The notes under the pieces: model-generated
Databases searched by the model: none
What the model saw: only the letters and a program-made list of their open reading frames with translations
What the model was told of the DNA's origin: nothing
Assembly: GCF_030145145.1 (NCBI RefSeq)
Contig: NZ_JAQYWD010000007.1
Location: forward strand, 93,012 to 157,011
Reading direction: 5' to 3'
From: Desulfobacula sp.
GTDB taxonomy: Bacteria; Desulfobacterota; Desulfobacteria; Desulfobacterales; Desulfobacteraceae
DNA length: 64,000 bases
Shown here: positions 17,069 through 24,515 of the stretch, in pieces
Numbering within the stretch: position 1 is the stretch's first letter
How the letters are laid out: each line of letters starts with the position of its first letter
Position numbers and translations under genes: made by a program

Positions 17069-18553
17069 ATGTCTTTCAATGTTCTGACCGCCGAAATATC
17101 TCATGAAACCAATTCCTTTAGTCGTCAGGAAACTGATGAAAAGGCTTTCAGGAACCGTTATGTGCTGATGGGCGCCCAAGCGATCGCCGAGCGCGGCCAG
17201 GAGAATACGGAACTTGCCGGCTTCCTCGATGTCGGTCGAGCGCATGACTGGCATATCACCCATGTGCTCAGCGCAGCTGCCGGGCCAAGCGGCAAAGTAA
17301 GGCGGACAGCATTTAACTGGCTCTGTGATCCAATTATCTCCGCAATCAAGCAGCACCCATTCAACGGAGTTCTCCTTGGGTTGCATGGTGCGATGGACCT
17401 TGATTTCTGTGAAGATGGTGAAGGCGAGTTGCTTTGGCGCATCCGCAGCGTGGTGGGCGAGGAGATGCCAATTGCCATCACGCTTGATCCGCATGCAAAT
17501 GTCAGCAATAAGATGTGTGCCCTGGCTGACATTATTGTGTCGTTTAAAACCTATCCGCATATTGATATGCGCGACACCGGTCGCCATGCCGGTGAGATTT
17601 TACACCGAACAATGGCTGGTGAGATCAAACCGCGTACGATCCTCGTGAGTAAGCCTATGCTGGAAGAAGTAAATGGTGGGCGCACCGACGTTGGTCCGAT
17701 GATCAAGCGCATTGCAGCAGCGAGGGCGTATGAGGAGAAGACAGACGTATTTGCCGTGAGCATCAATGCGGGTTTTGCCAGTGCAGATGTTGCAAGGATT
17801 GGCCCAACCGTGTTGGTCACAGGTCAGGGGGATTTTGCAGCACACATTGCTTTTGCCGAAACGATTGCTGATGACATCTGGAACAGACGCTTTGAAGTGC
17901 TGAACGACTATCTCAGTGTTGAAGCGGCTGCAGAGATTGCAGATAGATACGAGCCTGACAAAGGGCCGCTGGTCATAGCAGACTATGCGGATAATCCCGG
18001 TGCAGGCGCCTATGGCGATTCAACTGAGCTCTTGCGTGCACTGCTTGAGGCGGGTGTGACAAATGCCTGTCTTGGTCCCATGGTGGATGGTGAGGCAGCA
18101 CAGGAGTTGCATGCTGCGGTTGTTGGTGAACGGGTTCACATTATGCTGGGGGGCAAAACCGATCCAAGTTTTGGTGGTGGACCACTCGCCGTTGAAGGCG
18201 AGCTCATTTCTATCAGCGACGGGATTTTCATCGGTGATGGTCCCATGATCCATGGGCTCAGCGGTTCTTTCGGTCCCACTGCTGTTCTACGCGTCAATAG
18301 TATTGAGATATTGGTGGTCACCATTGCCCGCCAAATACTTGATTTGCAGCAATTCAAAGCATTTGGTATTGATCCGCTGAACAAGCATGTCGTGGCGCTA
18401 AAATCGATGCAACACTTCCGTGCTGCGTTTGAGGCAATTGCAGGACAGATAATTATTTGTGACAGCGGTGCACTTTGCACCCCGCAATACAACCGACTGC
18501 CCTACCGCAACATACCAAGACCGATTTTCCCTCTAGATCAGGCAGAAAGCTGA
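17069..18553 (+). CDS. M81 family metallopeptidase (MlrC-like)
   Basis: A 494-residue member of the MlrC/M81 family, whose prototype opens microcystin-derived peptides; most members act on unknown small peptides. Visible landmarks are TAEISHETNSFS, the HGAM loop in LLGLHGAMDLDF, DPHANVS, and KTYPHIDMRDTG, which hold the metal ligands. Codon use (GCG, CGC, GGC endings) differs from neighbours and resembles alphaproteobacterial genes, suggesting transfer. It converges on a DUF1611 gene with only eight bases between stops. The leader before it lacks a strong ribosome site (GAGG at 17053). Confidence 0.9.
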   Translation: MSFNVLTAEISHETNSFSRQETDEKAFRNRYVLMGAQAIAERGQENTELAGFLDVGRAHDWHITHVLSAAAGPSGKVRRTAFNWLCDPIISAIKQHPFNGVLLGLHGAMDLDFCEDGEGELLWRIRSVVGEEMPIAITLDPHANVSNKMCALADIIVSFKTYPHIDMRDTGRHAGEILHRTMAGEIKPRTILVSKPMLEEVNGGRTDVGPMIKRIAAARAYEEKTDVFAVSINAGFASADVARIGPTVLVTGQGDFAAHIAFAETIADDIWNRRFEVLNDYLSVEAAAEIADRYEPDKGPLVIADYADNPGAGAYGDSTELLRALLEAGVTNACLGPMVDGEAAQELHAAVVGERVHIMLGGKTDPSFGGGPLAVEGELISISDGIFIGDGPMIHGLSGSFGPTAVLRVNSIEILVVTIARQILDLQQFKAFGIDPLNKHVVALKSMQHFRAAFEAIAGQIIICDSGALCTPQYNRLPYRNIPRPIFPLDQAES

Positions 18554-18561
18554 TTAGGAAA

Positions 18562-19689
18562 CTAGGCCAAAGCGGATTCTATATTAGGAATTTCTTCTAA
18601 AACCTCTCGCATAATTATTTGATTCAGTTTTGGAAAACGATGGCTTAAGGTTTGGATAAGTTTATGGCATCCATGGTTTAATACATCTGTTGTCGGTAGT
18701 TGAAACCGCATCTCATACCGCTTGATAGTTTTCACCATTTCTTCGTCCGACAGGCCTTCATGGCTTAATGCAATAGCCATCACTTTCGCTTGAGAAACCG
18801 CTTCAATCAGTTTAATTTCGCTTTCAACAATGGGCATTTTCAGATCGGGAAAATCGCACCGGAACGTCCTTGCAGGTGGATGTTGAAGGATAATGCCATC
18901 GGGCATGCTGCCTTTCAAGATGCCGATAGAACTCATAAATGCGGGATGACTAAGGGCACTTTGTCCCTCAACTAAAATGATGTCGGGATTTTCGTTTTCA
19001 AACGCTTGAATAACAGAGTTTTCGATTTCACCGATCACAAACTGGGAAACCAGGGCATCCATCGATACGCCGTACATTGCTCCTTGCATCAGGCCACTTT
19101 GGCCTGTCGCGATTAGTACCGAGTTTATCCCGAGATCATTCAAAGCATAATTGAGCTCTACTGCGGTAGTCCTTTTTCCGCACGCACAATCGGTGCCTAA
19201 TACGGCGATTACAGGAATAGTTACTTTAGATATCTGGCCGGTAAAGACATGCAAATCTTTAAGTTCCGGGGGTTTTCTGATGTCTTTTATTTGGATATTG
19301 TTCCGGGCAGCCATCTGAGCAAACTCTCGATCTTCGGAGAAGAACTGATGAAGACCGTTAATGATGTCCATCCCATTTTCCATTGCCTCTAAGATCAGAT
19401 TCCTTTCTTCAGTTGATATATAAGCATCTATAGGCGCTTTCCCATAAATGTAACAATCCGGGACTTTAGAAAGCTTACCCAAGGCATCTTCTAAATTGAT
19501 AAAAATGGGAATGCCGCTCTTATCTCCCCCTAATTCTTCCCCTGAATCCTTGCCAGCTAATGAACTATCTATAACCCCAACAATATCATAGATTTCTGAA
19601 TGCCGAACTAACCCCGTAGCAGTTTTTCCATCCACTAAGCCGAATTGTTTTTCACAGTAGACTAAAGCTGTTTCTTTTATGGTGGCCAT
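18562..19689 (-). CDS. DUF1611 family protein (DgcN-like, P-loop)
   Basis: A 375-residue member of the DUF1611 family. Members include DgcN, a D-glutamate N-acetyltransferase. A Rossmann-like N-terminal part is followed by a P-loop domain with VLGTDCACGKRTT, then SGLMQGAMYGVSMDAL, VEGQSALSHPAF and LQHPPAR. There is no linked dgcA epimerase gene, so the exact substrate is open. It converges on the M81 gene; both may belong to catabolism of unusual peptides or D-amino acids, which is inference. Confidence 0.8.
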   Translation of the reverse strand: MATIKETALVYCEKQFGLVDGKTATGLVRHSEIYDIVGVIDSSLAGKDSGEELGGDKSGIPIFINLEDALGKLSKVPDCYIYGKAPIDAYISTEERNLILEAMENGMDIINGLHQFFSEDREFAQMAARNNIQIKDIRKPPELKDLHVFTGQISKVTIPVIAVLGTDCACGKRTTAVELNYALNDLGINSVLIATGQSGLMQGAMYGVSMDALVSQFVIGEIENSVIQAFENENPDIILVEGQSALSHPAFMSSIGILKGSMPDGIILQHPPARTFRCDFPDLKMPIVESEIKLIEAVSQAKVMAIALSHEGLSDEEMVKTIKRYEMRFQLPTTDVLNHGCHKLIQTLSHRFPKLNQIIMREVLEEIPNIESALA

Positions 19690-20182
19690 TAAATTAACCT
19701 CATTCTTTTTACCAGACTTTCAAAAACAGTTTAAATCCAATAAACGTTCTGGAAAGTATAGAATTTTATCTTTATGTTAAAATCATGCATTAGCACAATT
19801 ATAGTTAGGCCAAACCCAGGTTCAAAGCGAGTCGATCATTTTGATCGGAGTCTCGATCCAAAACCTATAATAGTGCGGATGAGTAGGCACTCAGCAACCA
19901 CAATACCGGCTCAGGCTTGGAAACGATTTGTGAACGGTGTTGGCATTGTAAAATGACCTGCAATTCGCTCGTATCGCAGTGCATGCAGTCATCGTTAAGA
20001 AAAAGGGTTGCAGTTCATTTGGATCGCAGCATGTATTCGTCTTTTGCTTCTTCTTTGCTCGATGCTTACTTCAATAGTCAGGCTTTTTGCTCTTCTCTTT
20101 CGTCTGATCTTTTGTTCTGTTCTTTTTTGTTTTTCTGATTCCGCTTTAATTGCTCGCTGTGCGTTAGCTGCGAAACCGCAGA
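19690..20182. other. Intergenic stretch without a recognisable gene
   Basis: About 490 bases with no supported reading frame. It contains the dyad CGATCA-TTT-TGATCG near 19835 and, at its right end, a small hairpin CTGCG-AAAC-CGCAG that follows the stop of the minus-strand orphan gene and could be its terminator. The sequence is T-rich from 20040 to 20150. No tRNA or repeat was recognised. Confidence 0.5.
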
Positions 20183-20662
20183 CTATAGCTCCATACAGCG
20201 TTCTCGCACAGATCGGAACGGCATCCCCGAGGTACGCACGTAGCGCTCGGCACGAATGAACCAGAATGCCAGCCCGCCCGTGTTGTGGTTGAAGTGTACT
20301 CCCTTCCTCGGTGTACGGACACCCAGCGACCCTTTTCGGCCGGTTTTCTGCCACCCGCGGGCCTGCATGACCATACGCACGACAACCCCAACGGCCTGCC
20401 GCAACCGTTTGCTCCTATGATTGGTTGTGTCGGCCAGGGATCGATTGATGGCTGGATGTGATTCAAACTCTCGGACGACGCCAGCCAAAGAAGGTCTGTC
20501 ATGGTGAATTTCAGACTCCTCCATCCGTCGTTGCCTGCCGTCATCATTAAAAAACTCCAGAACTGCTTCAAAAGGCTGCTCTGGATCGTTTACAACATCG
20601 GAAAACGTTCGGCCCTGAATGTCTTTGAGGAATTTATCACGTGTAATTTTCAGGCGGTGCAT
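20183..20662 (-). CDS. Hypothetical protein, orphan
   Basis: A 159-residue arginine-rich soluble protein that I do not recognise. It begins MHRLKITRDKFLKDIQGRTF, and CAGGAGT stands eight bases before this ATG, which decides the start over the longer frame from 20716. The second half is basic and Gly/Arg-rich with no obvious domain. Base composition differs from the neighbours and the flanks are gene-poor, so a small acquired cassette is possible. There are no membrane segments or cysteine motifs. Confidence 0.5.
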   Translation of the reverse strand: MHRLKITRDKFLKDIQGRTFSDVVNDPEQPFEAVLEFFNDDGRQRRMEESEIHHDRPSLAGVVREFESHPAINRSLADTTNHRSKRLRQAVGVVVRMVMQARGWQKTGRKGSLGVRTPRKGVHFNHNTGGLAFWFIRAERYVRTSGMPFRSVRERCMEL

Positions 20663-20817
20663 TTTGGACTCCTGTTTATCGATGTCAATCATAAGCAACA
20701 GGCAAATTTTGGACATTCATTTTTTGTATTTACAATGATTGTATATTGTTTATCAGGAAAAGCAAGACTTACCGTTGCAAGAAATCATAACTTTGGGTCG
20801 ATCAAAATTCAAGCAAA

Positions 20818-21705
20818 CTATATTCGTTTTGTTTTTGGCTCTTTTGGATGGCCTGGAATTGGTAAACCTCCCATTTCAAGGCTGATTGCATTGAGTTTGC
20901 ATACGTTGCTGCAAGACATACAAGAGATGCATTCCATGTCTTCGGGTGACTCATTGAAACGAACACCCATGGGGCAAACCTCATGGCACGCCCCACAATG
21001 GGTGCACTTGTTGTAATCAAGGCTTAACTTGACCAATTTTATTTTGCTGAACAGAGCATAAAAGGCGCCAAGCGGGCAGGCTGTTCTGCAAAAAGGACGG
21101 CTTGCCAAAACAGCCCAGACAATAAAAACAATTAGGATAAATATCTTGACTAGAAAAATCCAACCCAGATTCATGCGGAGGGCTGGCTGCAAAAATATCA
21201 TTGGGATTCCTGCTTCCAGCGTTCCTGTCGGACAAAAATATTTGCAGAACCAAGGCTCTCCGGTTCCAAATTCATCTATGGCAAAAAGCGGTAATAGAAT
21301 TACCATGAAAATCAGAAGACCATATTTTCCATAGCGCAGGAAAGGCCAGATGTTAAATTTGGGTGAGGGAATTTTATGGAGAAGTTCCTGGAGGAGACCG
21401 AATGGACAGGCCCAACCACAAACCATTCGTCCAACAAATCCACCGATAACACCCATTGTGCCAATAACATAAAACCCTATAAAAAATTGCCCGGTTTCAA
21501 TAGACATCCGAATCCCTGCAAGAAGTTGCTGTAAAGAACCTATGGGACAATAGGTAGTTGCCGCCGGACACGAGTAACAATTAAGGCCCGGTGAACAAAC
21601 TACCTTTAATGGCCCCTTGTAGATTGCTTTGGTAACAGGGAAGTTCCAATAGCCATTGGTAATAAGAAAGAATAGGGTTTGAACCCATTTGCGTATGACA
21701 TCCAA
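20818..21705 (-). CDS. NapH/RnfB-like membrane ferredoxin with two C-terminal [4Fe-4S] motifs
   Basis: A 295-residue integral membrane iron-sulfur protein. It has a Cys cluster LNCYSCPAATTYCPIG near residue 40, CGWACPFGLLQ near 100, CKYFCPTGTLEAG near 155 and CRTACPLGAFYAL near 210, the NapH/NosR/CcoG pattern. Two ferredoxin motifs, CTHCGACHEVCP and CISCMSCSNVC, close the protein. About five membrane helices are visible. The likely start is TTG at 21705, in frame directly after a TAG. It ends a cluster with a CxxC mini-protein, TlpA, DsbA and DsbB, and probably carries electrons between the quinone pool and a periplasmic thiol system. Confidence 0.88.
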   Translation of the reverse strand: MDVIRKWVQTLFFLITNGYWNFPVTKAIYKGPLKVVCSPGLNCYSCPAATTYCPIGSLQQLLAGIRMSIETGQFFIGFYVIGTMGVIGGFVGRMVCGWACPFGLLQELLHKIPSPKFNIWPFLRYGKYGLLIFMVILLPLFAIDEFGTGEPWFCKYFCPTGTLEAGIPMIFLQPALRMNLGWIFLVKIFILIVFIVWAVLASRPFCRTACPLGAFYALFSKIKLVKLSLDYNKCTHCGACHEVCPMGVRFNESPEDMECISCMSCSNVCKLNAISLEMGGLPIPGHPKEPKTKRI

Positions 21706-21708
21706 GGG

Positions 21709-21870
21709 CTATCCTATTCCTATACAAGACAAACAAATTTGTGTTGCCTGATTAAGGACCCGTGCTGGCTCATTTAAAGTGATGCCAATCACCCCAAGGA
21801 TGATAAAAATGAGTATCACCACAAATGGAACAATCTTGATTTTTTTTATTTCTGATTGTTTTTTGAGCAT
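21709..21870 (-). CDS. Small membrane CxxC protein (CD1871A-like), 53 residues
   Basis: A short gene beginning MLKKQSEIKKIKIVPFVVIL: a charged start, one membrane helix, a short loop, then a tail with QICLSCIGIG. The C-terminal ICLSC-x-GIG matches the CXXC mini-protein family known from clostridia as CD1871A. It ends three bases before the TTG start of the NapH-like gene and begins five bases after the TlpA stop, so it is embedded in the operon. It probably donates or accepts thiol electrons at the membrane. Confidence 0.78.
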   Translation of the reverse strand: MLKKQSEIKKIKIVPFVVILIFIILGVIGITLNEPARVLNQATQICLSCIGIG

Positions 21871-21874
21871 ATTT

Positions 21875-22381
21875 TTATTGGTTAATATATTTCATAATCA
21901 TTTGCACTGAATCAGGAGTGTCCCATTGGGAACCCCCAATAACTTTTTCACGGATTATCCCCTGTTTATCAACAATGAAAGTTTCAGGCAAACCTGTTAA
22001 AAAATATTTTGAACCCACCACATTCTGAGCATCATCAAGAATGGGAATAGTTATACCCTTTTGGTTTGCAACGAAATCCGCCAGGGCCGTCTTGTCCTTG
22101 TTCAGGATAGCGAGCATTTTGAAATTATGTTTAGGTAGCGTTGTGTAAAGGTTCTGCATTGAAGGTAACTCTTTCAGGCAAGGGGGGCACCAGGTTGCCC
22201 AGAAATTGATAAATACTACCTGCCCCTTAAGTTCGGAAAGCGTCCAGGTCTTACTCTGCCTGTCAATCAAAGAAAAATCCGGTGCGGGATCACCTACCTT
22301 TAAAATAGCGGTTTCCTGTCCACAGGCAAAAATGAACAGGGACAGACAAAATGTTAAGGTTAGAAATAACAACTTTTTCAT
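21875..22381 (-). CDS. TlpA-like thiol-disulfide oxidoreductase, lipoprotein
   Basis: A 168-residue periplasmic redoxin. The N-terminus LTFCLSLFIFACGQE is a lipoprotein signal with Cys20 as the likely lipidated residue. The thioredoxin active site is WATWCPPC, and a cis-proline occurs in GLPETFIVD. Such proteins reduce apocytochrome c or other exported thiols. AGAGGA precedes the ATG. It stands between DsbA and the CxxC mini-protein genes. Confidence 0.9.
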   Translation of the reverse strand: MKKLLFLTLTFCLSLFIFACGQETAILKVGDPAPDFSLIDRQSKTWTLSELKGQVVFINFWATWCPPCLKELPSMQNLYTTLPKHNFKMLAILNKDKTALADFVANQKGITIPILDDAQNVVGSKYFLTGLPETFIVDKQGIIREKVIGGSQWDTPDSVQMIMKYINQ

Positions 22382-22458
22382 ATCGTTTGATTTCCTCTAA
22401 AATTTATTACTGAAGGCCCAAAACGCCATCCGTTTATTTAGCAATGGGCCCTGAATAA

Positions 22459-23112
22459 TCAATTCGAATATTGGCGGTTTATTTCTGATTGAATCAATTC
22501 ATACAATTGCTGACGTCCAAAGGTCACGAGTGGTTTTCCATTAACGAAAAAGCCCGGTGTTTTTCGAACATTAAGCGTTTTTGCATCGGCAAGATCCTGT
22601 TCAATTATTTTTTCAATTGCCGGGTCATTCATATCTTTTTTAATTTGATCTACATTAATTCCGGCCTTTGGTAAAAATTGCCATATTTTTTCGGGGTGTG
22701 CAACATGATGACTCGTCCAGTATGCCTGAGATTTGAACATCACATCCAAAGTCTCCCAATATTTTCCTTGTTTTTTTGCAGCTTCAAGAATTTTTACAAA
22801 GTAATCAGCTCCCTCATGAAAAGGAGCATATCTAAGAACCAGCTTTATTTTGCCGGGATTGGCAGCCATCATTTGTTTAACAAGGGGGGAAAAAGCAGCG
22901 CAGGTCTCACATGCCGGGTCCATAAATTCAACAAGAAAGACCTTTGCGTCATCGTTGCCAAGTATCTGGGAATAGTCCCTCACAAAAGTTGAAGCATTGT
23001 TTTGGGCCATAAAGTTATACATTTGAGCTTGTTGATTTTTATAATAAAAACTGGTTGCCGCAAATATACCAATCAAAACAAGGCAGGTGCCTGCAAATAT
23101 TTTATATTTCAT
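22459..23112 (-). CDS. DsbA-like periplasmic thiol oxidoreductase
   Basis: A 217-residue exported thioredoxin-fold protein with an N-terminal membrane anchor (residues 5-25). The active site is CETC in MDPACETCAAFSP and a cis-proline lies in VRKTPGFFVNG, the Thioredoxin_4/BdbD pattern. GGAGG precedes the start, which abuts the DsbB stop, so the pair is co-translated. The expected role is disulfide introduction with DsbB reoxidising it. Confidence 0.9.
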   Translation of the reverse strand: MKYKIFAGTCLVLIGIFAATSFYYKNQQAQMYNFMAQNNASTFVRDYSQILGNDDAKVFLVEFMDPACETCAAFSPLVKQMMAANPGKIKLVLRYAPFHEGADYFVKILEAAKKQGKYWETLDVMFKSQAYWTSHHVAHPEKIWQFLPKAGINVDQIKKDMNDPAIEKIIEQDLADAKTLNVRKTPGFFVNGKPLVTFGRQQLYELIQSEINRQYSN

Positions 23113-23547
23113 TTAAGATATCCTCCGCTTTAATAGAACTAAAAGTATTATAATTATTGAAAACGAAATCAAAGAAATCATGGGGATTGTTAAGAAACCA
23201 AACAAATCTATGTATTCCTCCGTACATGAAACCCCCTGACTGCATGGCTGTAGATCCTGTGGTATAATTCCGGAGTAGAGTAAGTTATGGTAAAACGCTG
23301 TTATCCAGCCTGCAATTGCCAGGGGCAGCGAATATTTTATTGCATGCTTGTCGAAAGGAAAAAGCCCTGTGGCCAAAATGATAACCAGAGGGAATAAACA
23401 TATCCTTTGGTACCAGCACAAAACACAGGGGGCAAACGCCATTACATGACTGAAAAACAGACTTCCCAGAGTTGATACAGTAACCAAAACCCAGGCTGAA
23501 AAAAGAATAGCCCAGTTTTTATTGGATTCTTGAATTGTTTGTGACAT
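23113..23547 (-). CDS. dsbB: Disulfide bond formation protein DsbB/BdbC
   Basis: A 144-residue inner-membrane quinone reductase that reoxidises DsbA. Four hydrophobic segments are present. The first redox pair is CVLC in APCVLCWYQR and the second is CSQGVSC in the second periplasmic loop, the compact BdbC spacing. It lies directly upstream of the DsbA gene. A disulfide-forming pathway in an anaerobe would discharge electrons to menaquinone. Confidence 0.92.
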   Translation of the reverse strand: MSQTIQESNKNWAILFSAWVLVTVSTLGSLFFSHVMAFAPCVLCWYQRICLFPLVIILATGLFPFDKHAIKYSLPLAIAGWITAFYHNLLYSGIIPQDLQPCSQGVSCTEEYIDLFGFLTIPMISLISFSIIIILLVLLKRRIS

Positions 23548-23665
23548 TTAAAAATCTTCCAAATTGTATTTTTTAGATTCAAGTATTAATACAGATACAT
23601 CAAATCGGATAAATATTCATCGACAGTACAAGATAATTGTCGATCTTGTCTGCTAATTTTCAGTT

Positions 23666-23831
23666 TAGGGACTCGGAAATACATAATTACACAAAATATG
23701 GCGTAGGATTTCAGCTCGTGTTCAAGGCGAATCAAAGGGAGCATATTGAAATATGTGCACTTTGATGCAACGCAGAAGCCGAGCTGAAAGACAAGCAAAA
23801 TGGCGTAATTATTTGTTTCCGAGCCCCTTAA
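23666..23831. repeat. Palindromic MITE-like element, about 165 bp
   Basis: The two ends are imperfect inverted repeats: GGGACTCGGAAATACATAAT at the left matches the complement of the right end (ATTATTTGTTTCCGAGCCCC), and GGCGTAGGATTTCAGCTCG pairs with CGAGCTGAAAGACAAGC further in. The middle has no gene; the 70-codon minus frame across it is a by-product. The look is that of a non-autonomous, palindromic interspersed repeat. No second copy was seen in this window. Confidence 0.7.
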
Positions 23832-23844
23832 GGACGATGATTAT

Positions 23845-24264
23845 TTAACACAAAAAGGATTGAACTAGTGTGTAAATAGAAATGGATTGTCTTGATTTAT
23901 GTTGCGCAAAGACTGGACGTAAAGTCCTACTGTCCAACTGCCTTTGGCTTGTAGATACAAAAGGAATAGATGTTGTCTGAGTTTTAGGATTTTGAGTGTT
24001 TAAAAAAAAATTTTTATCACGCGAACATTCTTTTTTTTTGCAACAACTATCTTTTTTACTGGAAGTAGTAGAGAGCAGTCCCCAATAGTGGCAATTATAT
24101 GCACAGATCGAACTATCTGTCTCGATCTGTGAAAAAAAAGAAGATACCGAATAGGATCGACAGTTTTCCGAATCATCACAAATTGATTTGGTATATGCCG
24201 TTCCGGAAATGATTATCCATAAAAAAAGGATTAACCAGAATGATTTGTTAAATATAGTTTTCAT
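23845..24264 (-). CDS. Hypothetical exported cysteine-rich protein
   Basis: A 139-residue protein with an N-terminal signal or anchor (FWLILFLWIIISGTAYT) and eight cysteines, mostly between residues 29 and 80, including CCKKKEC. I do not recognise a family. Position just upstream of dsbB (beyond the palindromic repeat) and the cysteines suggest a substrate of the disulfide system, which is inference. Only a weak ribosome site is visible. The low-complexity Ser/Thr tail is unusual. Confidence 0.55.
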   Translation of the reverse strand: MKTIFNKSFWLILFLWIIISGTAYTKSICDDSENCRSYSVSSFFSQIETDSSICAYNCHYWGLLSTTSSKKDSCCKKKECSRDKNFFLNTQNPKTQTTSIPFVSTSQRQLDSRTLRPVFAQHKSRQSISIYTLVQSFLC

Positions 24265-24447
24265 TTTAAATTATCTTAATTTTCAGGTTTAGATACCTTA
24301 ATATGATTGGATTTGTCAAGAAATTCTTGATAGTTGTTGATTCTCTCCCCCAGAAAATTTAACCAATGCTTAAGCCATTTTTAATGGTGATTGATAAGCG
24401 ACCATCGTGTATTCTTCTTCAGGTATTTGACCGCCAATTTTTACAAG

Positions 24448-24494
24448 AACGCCTGATGTGCCAGGCAGATTATCTCCTGGCAACATCAGGCGTT
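24448..24494 (-). terminator. Long stem-loop after the multihaem cytochrome gene
   Basis: AACGCCTGATG-T-GCCAGG pairs with CCTGGC-AA-CATCAGGCGTT, an 18-bp stem with one bulge, about 22 bases after the stop codon at 24516. No clean U run follows. The remaining 180 bases up to 24264 hold no supported gene. Confidence 0.7.
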
Positions 24495-24515
24495 TGCGGA
24501 CAACAATGAAATTAT

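Noticed and set aside
20150..20190. GCGTTAGC near the orphan gene, considered as an integron attC end
   Set aside because: The GTTRRRY/RYYYAAC pair with proper spacing and a folded arm could not be found; only an isolated short match plus a small hairpin is present.
23586..23798. 70-codon minus-strand frame inside the palindromic repeat
   Set aside because: The frame follows the inverted repeat sequence, has no ribosome site and no protein features.
24300..24447. Minus-strand frame through the cytochrome terminator (ending QSPLKMA)
   Set aside because: It has no start and its upstream half is the terminator hairpin itself; could be a scrap of a lost gene but cannot be supported.
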